Origin: Liolophura sinensis
Lineage: Eukaryota > Mollusca > Polyplacophora > Chitonida > Chitonidae
NCBI RefSeq assembly: GCF_032854445.1
Contig: NC_088305.1
Coordinates: 13,397,606-13,461,605, forward strand
Direction: 5' to 3'
Length of the DNA stretch: 64,000 nucleotides
The stretch's first letter is position 1. Every line of letters begins with the position of its first letter. The notes beneath the pieces are model-generated. The model was given only the letters and a program-made list of their open reading frames with translations. It ran no database searches and was not told the DNA's origin. Position numbers and translations under genes: made by a program. Shown piece by piece: positions 1-11,817 of the stretch.

Positions 1-270
1 AATATATTTATCTATTTATTTATTTGATTGGTGTTTCACTATTAATATTTCACTTATACAACGGCGGCCAGCACTATGGTGGGTGGAAACCGGGCAGAGC
101 CCGGGGGAAACCCACGACCATCCGCAGGGTGCTGACAGACCCTCCCACGTATAGCCGGAGAGGAAGCCAGCATGTGCTGGACTTGAACTCACAATGCGAC
201 GGCATTGGTGAGAGGCTGTTGGGTCATTACTGTGCTAACGCGCTAACCAACTGAGCCACGGAGGCTCCCC
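1..270 (-). mobile_element. SINE-N, near full length
   Basis: On the minus strand this copy starts with a tRNA-like head (A box TGGCTCAGTTGG at the right end), continues through the conserved body, and ends at the left in an (AAAT)n tail. A B-box-like GAGTTCAAGTCC is present near 180-195. The 3' end is somewhat degenerate: the usual GTACGGCGTAAAAC motif is changed. The left end is cut by the window edge, so a target-site duplication cannot be checked. Confidence 0.88.
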
Positions 271-400
271 AAAAATAATATAGGTGTACGGAATTTCAAA
301 CATCCAATAAGTTTATGTATAGCTTTTCTTTCCAAAGTATTGCCTTTTTATGCATCTGCAATCAATGTAACTGTAAACAAAATTCTTTAACTTAATTTTT

Positions 401-493
401 CTGAATTGGTATTTTACGCCGTGCTTAAGAATATCTCACTTAAACGCCCCAGGTCAACATTAATGGCGGAAGGAAATCGGGCAGTGCACGGGA
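401..493 (-). mobile_element. SINE-N 3' fragment, diverged
   Basis: Matches the 3' half of SINE-N (the TGGTGTTTTACGCCGT end and part of the body up to GGAAACCGGGC) with many changes. It has no tRNA head and no tail. It looks like an old relic. Confidence 0.65.
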
Positions 494-1022
494 GATGCTC
501 TTAGAGTTGAATTTAATGGACGCTACGAATACATGGACACAGAATGTTTTATTTGTAATTCCTTTACAGTACTGATAAACAAGTATTTATTGCTGCAGTC
601 TGTTTTACTCTTTGCCCAGATCAGTGCCTTTGTTTGTGTTTTGTAGCACATGGATAGAGTAACTGTCTGTTACACAGTGCAGGATGAGGTATTTGCCCCG
701 ATTTACCTCTAAGCTACATGTATATTGAGGTATAGATGATTTAAATACTTGATCTCTGTCATTCTCCGACAAGGGACGATGAAAAGCTTATCCCTGTTAT
801 TGTCGCACGTCTGAAATCTTGCAGATTTGGATTTCCGCCATTGCTAACAAGGAGATGATATATTGTTCAACGCCATAACCTTGAAAGGCATTGATAATGT
901 CAATCCTGTGTAAAACCACTGCTAGTATCTGCTATGACAGGCAGTCCGAAAGAACTGCATTCCAAAAAGCAATGATTAAATAAAAGAGCAAATGTAACAC
1001 AAAATAAATTGTCCAAAATATG
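494..1022. other. Unassigned stretch, nothing recognised
   Basis: AT-rich sequence with stops in all frames over short intervals. I see no repeat family, RNA gene or credible exon. Confidence 0.5.

Positions 1023-1117
<95 letters not shown>
1023..1117. repeat. (TA)n microsatellite
   Basis: About 95 bases of almost pure TA dinucleotide directly abut the left arm of the perfect inverted repeat. A minus-strand frame reads through it as alternating Tyr-Ile, an artefact of the dinucleotide. Confidence 0.97.
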
Positions 1118-1121
<4 letters not shown>

Positions 1122-1338
1122 TAACATTTCACAGGTTGCCAAATGACTCTATCCTATGGGTGTGAACTATATGTTCAACCAGAAATGCATTGAACTACTA
1201 TATAATATATATATATATATATTTATATATATTTTTCTCTTTGAGAAGCAGAGAAATGTAGTTCAATGCATTTCTGGTTGAACATATAGTTCACACCCAT
1301 AGGATAGAGTCATTTGGCAACCTGTGAAATGTTAATTT
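1118..1338. repeat. Perfect 81-bp inverted repeat with AT-rich spacer
   Basis: The left arm 1118-1198 and right arm 1258-1338 are exact reverse complements over 81 bases. The spacer is 59 bases (1199-1257) and contains a second short TA tract. An RNA from either strand would fold into a long hairpin. The lack of any mismatch implies recent formation or gene conversion. No terminal repeat, target duplication or coding sequence is seen, so this looks like a fold-back duplication, not a known transposon. Confidence 0.95.
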
Positions 1339-3936
1339 TGACCGATGTTTTACGTCGTAATCAAGAAAAAGGTGACCACTTTTTTGGGTTGAGGAGACCC
1401 TCATTAAACCAATGACCTTTGGCATGTAAATGACGAACTTTAAGCGTAATGCACAGATTTTCAACGGTATCGAGAGCTCGATGTGCATGCCAAACTGACG
1501 GAGGCAAAGTGAGCTCCAACGACCCTTAAGTAAGAACATCTAAGCAGCCGACAGAGCGCTGTGAACCGCTTACTGCCAACAAGAGCTTTAGAAAAGTGGC
1601 GGTTGCCCAGTCAAATCCGGCCCTATTATATCTAGGTATACACATCTAAAGTTACCTTGTATTTTTGCTCTGAATACTATTACGGTAACTGAATGGCAAG
1701 GCGTATCGCTAATGGTTCGGGATTCTTATTTGATGAATGAAGTCTCGAATAAAGATTTGCTACATAATGCATGCTTCTATTTTTCGAAGTGTTGCAAGCT
1801 TAAACAAATGGTAAACTGAACTCAACGCAAGTTCAAGAATCCCATGCTATAATGCGCACTTATGCATGTGCCAAGGTATATTTTACAAGGGGTTTACATT
1901 TTCGAGGAGTCAATGAGTTTTTGCATTGTTGGGCTGTCTTTCCGTACAGTTTGTTGGCAAAGGATTGCGTTTTTTGTAGACGACCCCTCGTGATGAGTGA
2001 AGCCAAGGGAAATCGTGTTTGCTCTGCTAAATCTGGGGTGATCTATCCAGAGATCGTTATTCGCTGCAAATGGTTAGTGTTTACTAATGCACAGGTCGTT
2101 GTTTAGGCGTTATTGACCCGGACTAGGCAAACGTTGGAGAAGCAGTTCACGCCAGCAGTGTCCTTAAGCAATTACACTGTCACACGCCTGATGTTTGCTC
2201 TTATATACTTTACTTATATTTGACAGTTGAGCAATGTTACATCAAGACATTTGCCCAATGGATTCAGTTTTCTGGAAATCACATTTCGATACACGTCGGT
2301 CGTCTGAATGTATGCTAAGCTAAATTCTTACCACGTGCCCAAATTGTTTTTCTCTTCTGATCTTTTTAAATCAAGTTCGTATCTTGCAATGTTGCCGTTC
2401 TTGGAGTAATTTTTTGGGGCAAGTGCATTGTTTTTTTTTATATATATATACACGTGGCGAACGGTAAAGTTTCCTGATTTCTCCTGTAGTATCAAACTTA
2501 ACACGTCTTCTCTATACTTTTGACAAAATGGAAGTGCAAAACCCGCCTCCAGGCCTTCTATCGATAACAAGAAAACTCGATAAGACGTTCAGACACGTCA
2601 AAATCATTCAGTTTCTATTTAAAGAAATCTTGTTCAAACCTTCTTTTAGGTCAACTGACATATTCTTGTGAAATTCATCAAGTAAGTAAGTAATTTTCAA
2701 GCCAATAACCCTAATATCCTTTGTTCAAAAATGTTTTAACAAGAATATACAAACACACAAAAGCATATACAATAGTGCTGGCTGTATCCAAAGGAAATCA
2801 TCGTTTGTCAATTTTTGCCAGGAAGATGTTGTTGATATTTGAAGACAATCATGAGCACGAAATACGTTCTGGCGGGCCGTGATTGAAGTAACTGTAATAC
2901 GACACACTAAACCATAGAGCTAAAATGATGCAAGGAAATTAAGATTTAAAGATGTCGAAACTACGTTCTCCGCGAACGGCATTACTTGTATGCACCGTTG
3001 ATGGTGGATGGAAATACAAAGTGGGGATACGTCTAGATATAAATATATTTTTTGGCCGTACCTGACGTAGGAAGTGTATACCAGAGCATTGCACCAGCCA
3101 ACCAGCTTAGTATACAAGAGCAGGACCTGAAGAAAAAATCGAATTATTTAGTTAGGAGAAAGAAAAACATTTTATGTACACATTTTAACATCATTGTGGA
3201 GGAAATAACGGCTTCTCTCCTATTTTGACGCAACATGGGACGCAATAAAGTGGCAATTAGAAATTTGGAACGAGACCGATACTGTCTACACCAAAGCATA
3301 GAGTTAGACGAACTCACGCTTAACGCTTTGCGTTATACCAATGAAGATGTGTTTTCCATTGTCACGAACAGCAAACGGCAGTGTTTGTTCAACAACAAAA
3401 CGGCTGTCATCTGCAAGTCTGCCTTAACACACTCTCAATTGACTGAGGACTTATCCTGTATCTTTTCTCAGCTTTGTCCGCATACAATTCATTCTTCGTG
3501 TCTTCCGAATAGCGGTCTCTCTTTTGAGTAATTCTAAACCTTGTCTAACAACCTGCACTTAACGTCATCTACATCACGCTATGAAAGTCAAGCAAACAGT
3601 GAGATTTTGATGAACTATCCCCAAATGATAACACTTCATTGAAATGTTATAATATCCCCTGACAAAGAACAAAAAGAACAGAAAGCAGGAACAGCTGTTT
3701 GATCTCAGATTTCACAATTTGCGGTAAAATTCAGCATGCAAATGAGACTCACAATGCTTATAATTTATAATTGGGTAATGGTACACCTATGGTGTTGAAC
3801 CGTTACACATTGAATAACGTGAGGAAGCCATGACACTGTATATTACGACAGAACTCGGTGTCACACAATGTATCAGACACCACATTCTCTACAAGGGTCC
3901 GAAATGTGTTATGCTAATGTACATGTATATCAATAC
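1339..3936. other. Long unassigned stretch
   Basis: No repeat family recognised. The only open frame worth noting is 3235-3531 (+, 98 codons, starts MGRNKVAIRN). Its composition is protein-like, but it has no domain I recognise and no convincing splice or promoter context. Short TA tracts occur near 2440-2455. Confidence 0.5.
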
Positions 3937-4004
3937 GATGCATAAATAAAGTTAATGCATAAATACAGTTAATGCATAAATACCGTTAATGCATAAATAC
4001 AGTT
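3937..4004. repeat. 17-bp minisatellite, 4 copies
   Basis: Four head-to-tail 17-bp units share AATGCATAAATACAGTT with one or two changes each. They lie just beyond the end of the family B copy at 4075. Confidence 0.93.
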
Positions 4005-4074
4005 CACTACCTTATTTCAACTGAGTAGTTATTTCTCATACAAGACACGTGAATAATATAGTTATTATTATATG

Positions 4075-4365
4075 ACGTACAGCATAGAGAGTAAAGCCAG
4101 AGCAGCGACGACAGTGTGATAGTTGGCAAATGATCACACGTAACCGGTGAAATATGGTCTCTTGTCAGTTTACTTCAGTCAGGCTTTTATTCTAACTGTT
4201 CATGTTAATGGATAAATAGTAACAATTCACAATCCCCTTGGCTAAAGGAGAACCAGGTAAAAATTGCACTGATGATGATTGCAACACATTAGTCATCACT
4301 GATCTAGATTTGCTCAAAATGCTGTATTGTCATCGCATTTAACATACAATCACATTAAAACAATG
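4075..4365 (-). repeat. Family B dispersed repeat, long copy
   Basis: Minus-strand copy of an unclassified dispersed repeat. On the given strand it begins near GACGTACAGCATAGAGAGTA, contains the core CACACGTAACCGGTGAAATA, then the AGAACCAGGTAAAAATTGCA segment, and fades into an AT-rich end. At least fifteen other copies occur in this window. No terminal inverted repeats or reading frame are visible, so its class is unknown. Confidence 0.85.
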
Positions 4366-5429
4366 CAGAGGGACCAGGCCTATGGCGTAATGACGTACGA
4401 CAACTTGTATAGGTAGAACGACGTACCAAAAATTAATACGCAGATGCAGAAGAAACAAAGATAGAAATAAGAAAACGCAAGATGGCGGTGTGGTACCGAT
4501 GTAAATATCATATCTTAATATTAAGTTCATTTAAATGTTTGAGTTCTAAACAAGGTGTTATGGGCCATATTTATATTTGTATGACCTTAAACAGATTTGT
4601 TTTTCCTTTATAATTGACGATTAATAGAACTCTAAAAATTTTTGGAGTTTATCTCTGTTTAAGAAAAGAAAGTGGAAAGCTTTGTAAATAAAATTTTCTG
4701 TTGTGTATCTGGTGAGGTTTTATGTTAGCTTTTCCTTAGTGTTGCAGTATGCGACTTGTAAGATCGTTCAGACAGGTACAGGTATAAATATTTATACCAG
4801 ATTTATAACGTAATCTTTACACCATTATTGAATATTTTATCCCCCAAAAAATAACGAAAGGTTAGTTCTTACCTCAGAAGTTTCCAGTCCATTTTGCTGA
4901 AGTTGTGAGAATATGCTTGGCCTTAAACTTCCACAGATTTCCTGCCACAGGGAAGAGATTCTTGTTCAGTAGGTCCTACTGGCTCTCTTTTCCGCTCCAC
5001 TCTAACAGGTGATTTAGTTAATGAGTGCGGTTTTTCGAACAAGTTCGTTTTTTTTATCCTTTGATCTCATACAAATGTTTATTTTTTGTCCCTGTTCAAA
5101 TCTCCCTCCCTGGGTTATTGAGTCTAGTGTTTCTTCGAGGCACGGCTGATGTCGTGAAGGTAAACAATATTGCTCGCCGCCCGTATAAATTCCTGGCTAC
5201 GCGCCAGAAAGTGGAGTGTGTGATATTGAAGTATAGACGAAGCCAAGAAATATTTAACACCACAGGCTCTTATAAGAAAGAAAAAAATTTTTGCTTGGGG
5301 ATGGGTTTTGTCCTCAGAGATATATACATATGTCGCAATTTTTTTTATTCCAACTGTCAAATATTCAGGAAAAGTTGGTTGAAATGTAGCTCATTGATTT
5401 AGAGACGAAAGTTTGGCGCAAAATGTCCC
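4366..5429. other. Unassigned stretch
   Basis: Mostly unique AT-rich sequence. A 125-codon plus-strand frame (5025-5402) overlaps a 78-codon minus-strand frame. Neither resembles a known domain, and the plus frame is rich in Phe and Lys from T- and A-runs, so I do not call a gene. Confidence 0.45.
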
Positions 5430-5687
5430 ACTGCGTAATATATTTATTTATTTATTTATTTGATTGGTGTTTTGCGCCATACTCAAGAATATTTCACTTA
5501 TACGACGGTGACCAGCATTATGGTGGGAGGAAACCGGACCGACCCCGGGGGAAGCCCATGACCATTGGCAGGTTACTGACAGATCATTCCACGTACGGCC
5601 GGAGAGGAAGCCAGCATGAGCTGGGCTTGAACTCACAGGGCCCGCATTGGTGTTAGGCTCCTGGGTCACTCGGCGACTGCGTAATAT
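5430..5687 (-). mobile_element. SINE-N, 5'-truncated, with 12-bp target-site duplication
   Basis: The SINE body runs 5442-5675 with the (AAAT)n tail at the left. The tRNA head is lost upstream of CTCCTGGGTCA. ACTGCGTAATAT occurs exactly at 5430-5441 and again at 5676-5687, flanking the truncated element. A precise duplication at a truncated 5' end is the signature of target-primed reverse transcription by a LINE machinery. Confidence 0.95.
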
Positions 5688-5737
5688 TGCGAACCGGTAA
5701 ACACTGCCTTAAGGACGTTTCCAAACTTCGTCATCGT

Positions 5738-6027
5738 CAAATACTTGCTGGGGCCTCCGTGGCTCAATCGGTTAGCGCGCTAGCGCAGCGTAATGACCCA
5801 GGAGCCTCTCACCAATGCAGTCGCTGTCCGCTGTCCAGCTCATGCTGGCTTCCTCTCCGGTAGTAAGTGAGAAGGTCTCGCAGCAACCTGCGGATGGTCG
5901 TGGCTTTCCGCCGGGCTGTGCCCGGTTTCCACCCACCATAATGCTGGCCGCCGTCGTATAAGTGAAATATTCTTGAGTACGGCGTAAAACACCAATCAAA
6001 TAAATAAATAAATAAATCAACTACTTG
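5738..6027 (+). mobile_element. SINE-N, near full length, with probable 10-bp target-site duplication
   Basis: The element runs from GGGGCCTCCGTGGCTCAATC (5748) to the (AAAT)n tail. CAAATACTTG (5738-5747) and CAACTACTTG (6018-6027) flank it with one mismatch. The A box is intact. The B-box segment is altered (CTGTCCGCTGTCC in place of CTGTGAGTTCAAGTCC), so this copy is unlikely to be transcribed. It lies about 60 bp from the oppositely oriented copy at 5430. Confidence 0.93.
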
Positions 6028-6723
6028 AGCGAACTGTGCTGTTGAGAAACATGGGTTGTTATTAGACACAAATGCTTCAGTCAGTGCAAAATAACGTCTA
6101 AATAAAAATGATCATGTGATTCAGGCAGTACCCCTACATGTACATTAAATCCAAAACACCGTCACCAAACAATGCAGTGAGAAATAGATATATCCATAAA
6201 CATTAAGTTTGTGTTCGTATTTGTTTTGTTTTTTTAACCCAACTATTCCGGTCAGCTTCTTTCAATCCCTTGACTTCGACATTTTTTGGCCTGTTCCACT
6301 GTGAGGAAAACCACTTCAGGCTTTCGTGTGATATTTGGGGCTTCTATTCGGCTGTCGGCCAGTAATCTCTGCACAATACCTGTGACATTGGGGTTAATGC
6401 TAGAAAGTATACAAGGACGAATTTCTAGGGAAGTATTGTTTTTATGATCCAGATTGTATTCCTGCCCCACTCCTTGTCGCCCTTCTCTGTGTATGTAAAT
6501 AATCACCTTTTCAAAATGGAGGACGTGGAATATTAGCTTATTTTTTATTCGTTTTCATTCACAAGCATATCTAGTATTTTTCGCCTATTTCACTGCTCTG
6601 GCCAGGAACTCCACAAAGTCCCACGCATGATGTTCCATAAAGACAGTTTTGCATTAAGTCAAAATTTAAAATAAATAAAAGTGAACGTGGAATGCCTAAC
6701 AAGTGTATCACAATTTTAACTTC
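6028..6723. other. Unassigned stretch
   Basis: No repeat family recognised. A minus-strand frame of 84 codons (6252-6506) has mixed composition without a recognisable motif. Confidence 0.45.
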
Positions 6724-6932
6724 TGGGGCCGTACACTTTGGGTAATATTGGCGTTAGAGTGCCAGCGCAGCACAATAACCAATGCCGGAAGTACTCACCA
6801 ATGCGGTCGCTGTGAGTTCAAGTCCAGCTCACGCTGGCTTCAGTATTAACCACCGTCGTATAAATGAAATATTCCTGAGTACGGCGTAAAACACCGATCC
6901 AATAAATAAATAAATCAATAAATAAATAAATA
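6724..6932 (+). mobile_element. SINE-N with internal deletion
   Basis: The head from GGGGCC is degraded at the A box. The B-box region GAGTTCAAGTCC is intact. The body between the head and the GTATAAATGAAATATTCC segment is deleted, roughly 75 bp lost near 6843. The tail is a compound (AAAT)n run. Confidence 0.88.
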
Positions 6933-8141
6933 ACATTTGCGTTTTTTAAACTTTGTAAGAGATAAACGGCCAACAGTTTCCAATGATGCAGGAAAGTAGT
7001 GGAGTGTACTATAGGTTAAGCAGAACGAGGTAGAAAGAAAATACAATGATGTTCCAGGTCGGATAAAAACTATAGGTGCCGTAGTTGCCGTTTAAATGCA
7101 ACTGTTCATAAAAGCATCCCGTTGATAGAATGCTTATACAGCCATTAACCTCGAATTAAGGGGAATTTGATACAGCTATAACATAAATCACCAGAGGCCC
7201 TGAATGCTCTGTCCAAACAAACCAACGAGTGTGTTATTCTTTTTGTACAATTTAGAGTGGGGGTGTTTGGGATGGGCAACGGAATTAGTTTTAACGTGGA
7301 GGTTAGGTTTCAAATTAGGCGATGCTCCAGGAGCCTGTCTAAATGTGTGAAAAATGGCTGCTCTCGCCAAAACGTGCAAAAGCTTTAAACCACCCACACA
7401 TCCTCCAATACGGATGTATGGGCCATGTTTAGCGGATTATCGTTGACTTACCAAACTAAGTCGTTAACTTAGTGATGTAGATTAAATCATCACGCTATAC
7501 ACTTGGTTTAACAAATGTGTATACGCCATATGCACTACCCTTTACTATCTTACTGTCCAAGCACGGGTAATTTGCAATATCAAAATATTGAATTCATTCA
7601 CTTTGTCATATAGACGGCGGTTATCATTCCACAGATAATATGTACAGTTCCAAATAATACGTACCGCCAGAACTGTCTGTTGTCTCCGTTAAACCCAACG
7701 AAGGTGGAGAGATATCTCTCACCGCCTATGTAAATATGGGCCTTATCTATTGCTAAAACGTGGTTATTATACCGCCTGGTAATTGAACTGGATCGCGCTA
7801 TGAAAAGATCGTTTTTTTAGAATATCTGCAAATAGTTGAATTCGTATAAAAAATACGGGTATAGGCCTGTCTATGGTAACCGTTGGAATACCTATGCACT
7901 GTTGCACTGTAAATTGCGTTATCGAATTTCACACAGATATTATTGAACAGAAATTCCGGTAATTTAGTGAGCAATCAAAACATCTCATGAATGGTAACCT
8001 GTATGAACAGATGGCTTTGCCATTAATGTAACGGTGAACTGTTTTAGAGAACACCGATACAATATTATCAACGAAGTTCTCTCAATTAAATCTTTTTGAG
8101 GAATATCAGTATAGAATAGAAAACTTCTAGCTGTGGGCTAT
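6933..8141. other. Unassigned stretch with one copy of dispersed motif D
   Basis: Largely unique. At 6971-6996 it carries CAACAGTTTCCAATGATGC, a motif that recurs near 9.9, 40.4, 48.6 and 59.7 kb. No exon or RNA gene recognised. Confidence 0.5.
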
Positions 8142-8369
8142 TGAGCGTCCAATTCGACCGTGAGCGTCCAGCTCGTCCGTGAGCGTCGAGTCCGTCGGTG
8201 AGCGCCCAGTTCGTCCGTGAGCGTCGAGTTCGTCTGTGAGCGTCGAGTTCGTCCGTGAGCGTCGAGTTCATCCGTGAGCGCCCAGTTCTTCCGTGATCGT
8301 CCAGTTCGTCCGTGAGCGCCCAGTTCGTCCGTGAACGTCCAGTTCGTCCGTGAGCGTCCAGTTCGTCCG
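8142..8369. repeat. 19-bp minisatellite, 12 copies
   Basis: Exactly twelve 19-bp units with consensus TGAGCGTCCAGTTCGTCCG. Changes cluster at a few positions (GTC/GCC, CCA/CGA). Because 3 x 19 is 57, a minus-strand frame reads as a 19-residue repeat (LTDELDAHGRTGRSRTNW type). It has no stop inside the array, but I regard it as an accident of the repeat. It is GC-rich relative to its surroundings. Confidence 0.97.
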
Positions 8370-8919
8370 TGGGACCTTTTGGGCTGTTGAGGATCGACAT
8401 GCAGTTGACACCTGATTTTTTTCTTAAAGGCACAACAGTCTGTACTTGTTCCAAAATAACCTTACATCTTGTAAAGCTCTCGTCAAATATGTCCACAAAA
8501 GTTTGGTGGTGTAACGTCTTGAACTCTCTAGGTGAACTTGTTCATTTTAGGAATTCTGTAAAGTTGTGGTATAACAGGATGACGGAAAGATAAAGTTATT
8601 TGTCTTCCCTTTAGAAAGGCTTTGTGTTTGTAGCATAGTTCCTGCACAGCTCATGTAGTAGCAGAATACCCAGATGTTGCACTAGATGTAGGAAGTTCCT
8701 CTACAAGAATTTGATAAGTACCGTAACAGATCTTGCAAATAAGGATGACATTATCAGGAGCTTTGTCCGCTGGAATAGTTACATATTTCTCTGCATATCA
8801 GCAAGTAAATGTATCTCTTACACGTGTAAAAGCTGAAAACCATCGTGTAAGCAAAGCAGCCTTGAGTATAGCGTTAAGCAACGATCAAATAAGTACAAAA
8901 ATATTACTTAATAGAGGAC
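8370..8919. other. Unassigned stretch
   Basis: Nothing recognised. Short open frames at 8369-8593 and 8733-8927 lack motifs. Confidence 0.45.
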
Positions 8920-9085
8920 AAAACTAGAGCTGCGGCGACAGTGTGATAGCTGGCAAATGGCCACACATAACTGGTGAAATATGGCCTCTTTTCAGTTTAT
9001 CTCAATTAGGGTATTATTTGAACTGTTTATGTAAATCCTTATACCGTAACAAATTACATGCCCCTATCAACATGGCGTGTACAGA
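8920..9085 (-). repeat. Family B dispersed repeat
   Basis: Contains GCGGCGACAGTGTGATAGCT, CACACATAACTGGTGAAATA and the ACAAATTACATGCCCCT end, all aligning with the copies at 4075, 42020 and 44785. Orientation is minus by the convention used for the family. Confidence 0.85.
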
Positions 9086-9233
9086 ATAATAATATCACGT
9101 ATTCTTAAACAACGATCGGTTTGGTGAGAAAGTGATCTTTATATATGTATAAAATGATTCAAATTGTTGACTCTTACGTTTGAACTCAGATGAATTCGAG
9201 TTGTATATTGCATACACTTCCACTTTGTTTCAG

Positions 9234-9347
9234 GGGACACAACTCTGGACGGCTCAGTAGATCAGGAAATATCGCTTCGTGTGAGGGATCTCATCCACAG
9301 TCACTGTGCGCAATCATGAGCTATCGATAGTGGGGTGAAATGATCAG
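9234..9347 (+). other. Possible exon of unknown transcript
   Basis: A 114-base block sits between an acceptor-like CACTTTGTTTCAG (ending 9233) and a strong donor-like CAG|GTAAGAG (donor from 9348). All three frames contain a stop, so it is not an internal coding exon. It could be untranslated or non-coding. An ATG lies eight bases before the donor. This rests only on splice-site resemblance. Confidence 0.2.
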
Positions 9348-10603
9348 GTAAGAGTGGGATTGCTTCCCACCTGCCAGATACAGCCACTGTTGGTTTGTGT
9401 TGTCAATGTTCAGTTATTGATATCTGGTGATTACGTTTGTGTAGAAAACTTTGTGAGGATTTATTCAGTAAATATGTACAGAGCGTCCAGAATCTGTGCC
9501 ACATCGTTTTGAATTGCCTCGCCACGTTGGATATATGAACACTTGCAATTAACCGCAACTGAGACCCATGTGTTGTTATCGACTACTTATACACCAGCAT
9601 GGTACACAGTTGGAATACCGATTCCACTCATTCGCCTAGAACATTCCTTGCATCTTTATAAACGCGTCTGAAAAAATAGATTCTACTGTACACTACAGGT
9701 GCGTATCTAGGTGTCAAGAAAAAAAACAACAAAACAAAACAAAACAAAAAAACCCATTCACTCATGAATAACAGCCGTCAGCCCCAAAGGAAGTTCCAGC
9801 TCAATAATCGCAAGGTCAACCCCCAACACAACACAATCAAAGAACGTTACTGGAGTACGAAATGAACACAGATTCATACAAAGAGACGAAGTCAGCAGTT
9901 TTCAATGATGTTAGAGAGAGAGAGTTCTGAAATCGGGAATGAATGAAATCGATATCCAAATAGTGTACCATATATACATACACCATATACAGGACCCTTC
10001 GGTGTATTGCTATCCAAGTAAACGAAATTTACAGTGTCCAAAATTTAAATTATCCCTCTTGTCACAGAGGCAATGTGACAGGAAACCATTTCAGCCTTTG
10101 TACAATTATATGGTTTTCACATAGACAGTATTGATGAGAAATTCAAGCCTCGATGAACAACGAAACATCCCTTGAACGGTAACCCTTGTATGTAGTGGAA
10201 CTGAAAAAGGCTTTGTTGCCTTTGACGTTAATGGAGCGATGACAAGTTTTGTTAAACAATGAAAAAAATTGAGATGAAATTCTATCAAGTACGTCTTTGT
10301 GAAGAATTGCATCATAGACGGTAGAGATATTCCAACCGGTTATGTCCTTATACGTTATATGTATTAGATTCTTCACTGTGACTGCTTTTGATGTACCGGG
10401 GATTGTCGCAAATGTTGCCTTGGTGACAATAAACGGTCGATAATGCTCGTTTTTGCAGTCTAACGTTCACTGAAGACCACTTGTCTTCCCCCAATATGGT
10501 GTGTCTATCTGTACGTTATTTTGAGGGGAAGTTCGCCAATAACTCTGGTGATTTACTTCGGGCACTCCGGTTTCTTCTGCCGCTAAAATTTAACCTAGCC
10601 GTT
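9348..10603. other. Unassigned stretch with motif D and an A-rich tract
   Basis: Contains an (AAAAC)n-like run near 9718-9755 and motif D at 9892-9924. The segment 9468-9500 (AGTAAATATGTACAGAGCGT) recurs at 14960-14992, so part of it is an old dispersed repeat. No gene recognised. Confidence 0.5.
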
Positions 10604-10730
10604 TATGTATGTATGTATGTATGTATGTATGCATGTATGTATGTATGTATGTACGTATGTATGTATGTATGTATGTATGTATGTATGTATGTATGTATGT
10701 ATGTATGTACGTATGTATGTATGTATGTAT
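10604..10730. repeat. (TATG)n microsatellite
   Basis: About 127 bases of TATG tetranucleotide with a few interruptions (TACG, TGCA). The Cys-Met-Tyr-Val-type frame across it is an artefact. Confidence 0.97.
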
Positions 10731-11817
10731 TTATTTACATGAGTTTTACGCTCCCTAGCCATTAAAGTGAAAAAAATCCAGGTCTCTATGTATGTGAGGC
10801 ATACTCAGTTCAGTGCTTTGCTCATCACTATGACTCACACTGCAGTGTAACGTGTACCTCCACTTACTACAACATAATATGTACATTAATTCAGACCAGT
10901 CAGGCAGATTGCCTTATGTAGGCCATATAAGGCAATCAAACTTAGAGAACTGAGTACATGTACCTCTACCACCACAGATTACTGCGTTCACATTCCTCTA
11001 ATCACCACAGATTACTGTGTTCACATTCCTCTAATCACCACAATTAATCACTTCTGAGTGTACCTTTCGATCTACTCACTACGGTGTCATGACTTACTTC
11101 TGTGTACCTCTACTCATTGGTCACTACTGTGTGTCTACCCAACTACATCCACCCTATTCCGTCTTCAAGTTCAAATATCCAATCACTGAGTTGCAAAATA
11201 ACACTTTAACCTTCAGTTCACGAGTACTGGGTAACCGCATCGATGGCCTAGTGATACACACACCGAATGACTCGTCGTTGTCACATGACTGAAAAATTGT
11301 TAAGGTCAGGTGATGTACAGCCATATCAATAACAAATTATGTATACCCCACGTTCAGAAAAGTTGTACCATTCTGCCTTGTGTATTGTGGTCGTCTATAC
11401 GTGCTTTGTCGCTGTTTGACCCATTCCTGTATTACACAATGAGCCGCGCCAGGTGAACGTAATGACATTACTGAGTGGGCTTTCATTGCCATTAGAAACC
11501 ACAATTGTCTTGACCTTTTTTAACCACGGAATAGAAACAATTATCGCCGCTGACGTGTCTTGACATCATACTGATTAATGGACGGATGATACGACGAAGT
11601 CAATGTCGTAAATGTTGGATTTTGTAATCGGGCTGATGTTGAGAAAATGAGATCTGACACTTCTTTGCACTTATTTAGTTCTATAATTGATTGGAAGATA
11701 GCATAAGAGATTGATTTATTCAATGGTTGATTCGTTTGTTGTTTAACTCTATAACACCTATAACATTTTTCACACCTGCATTTCTAATTGTCATCAACAG
11801 AGGGAGCAGGGGAGTTT
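10731..11817. other. Unassigned stretch with a 33-bp duplication
   Basis: Units at 10971-11003 and 11004-11036 (ACCACAGATTACTG start) are a direct tandem duplication with one change, and a third partial start follows. Otherwise unique apart from the SINE-C scrap at 11265. Confidence 0.55.
11265..11306 (+). mobile_element. SINE-C 3' scrap
   Basis: GACTGAAAAATTGTTAAG preceded by a CTCGTCGT segment matches the 3' region of SINE-C copies at 15062 and 41391. It is too short to judge further. Confidence 0.5.

Noticed and set aside
900-1142. Tyr-Ile repeat protein
   Set aside because: Translation of the (TA)n microsatellite.
5423-6069. Short proteins with FIYLFDWCFTPYSRIFHLY-type starts, found at many places
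   Set aside because: All are translations of the SINE-N 3' end. The same peptide recurs at 16215, 34422, 58880 and 61466 because the SINE recurs.
10481-10765. Cys-Met-Tyr-Val repeat protein
   Set aside because: Translation of the (TATG)n microsatellite.
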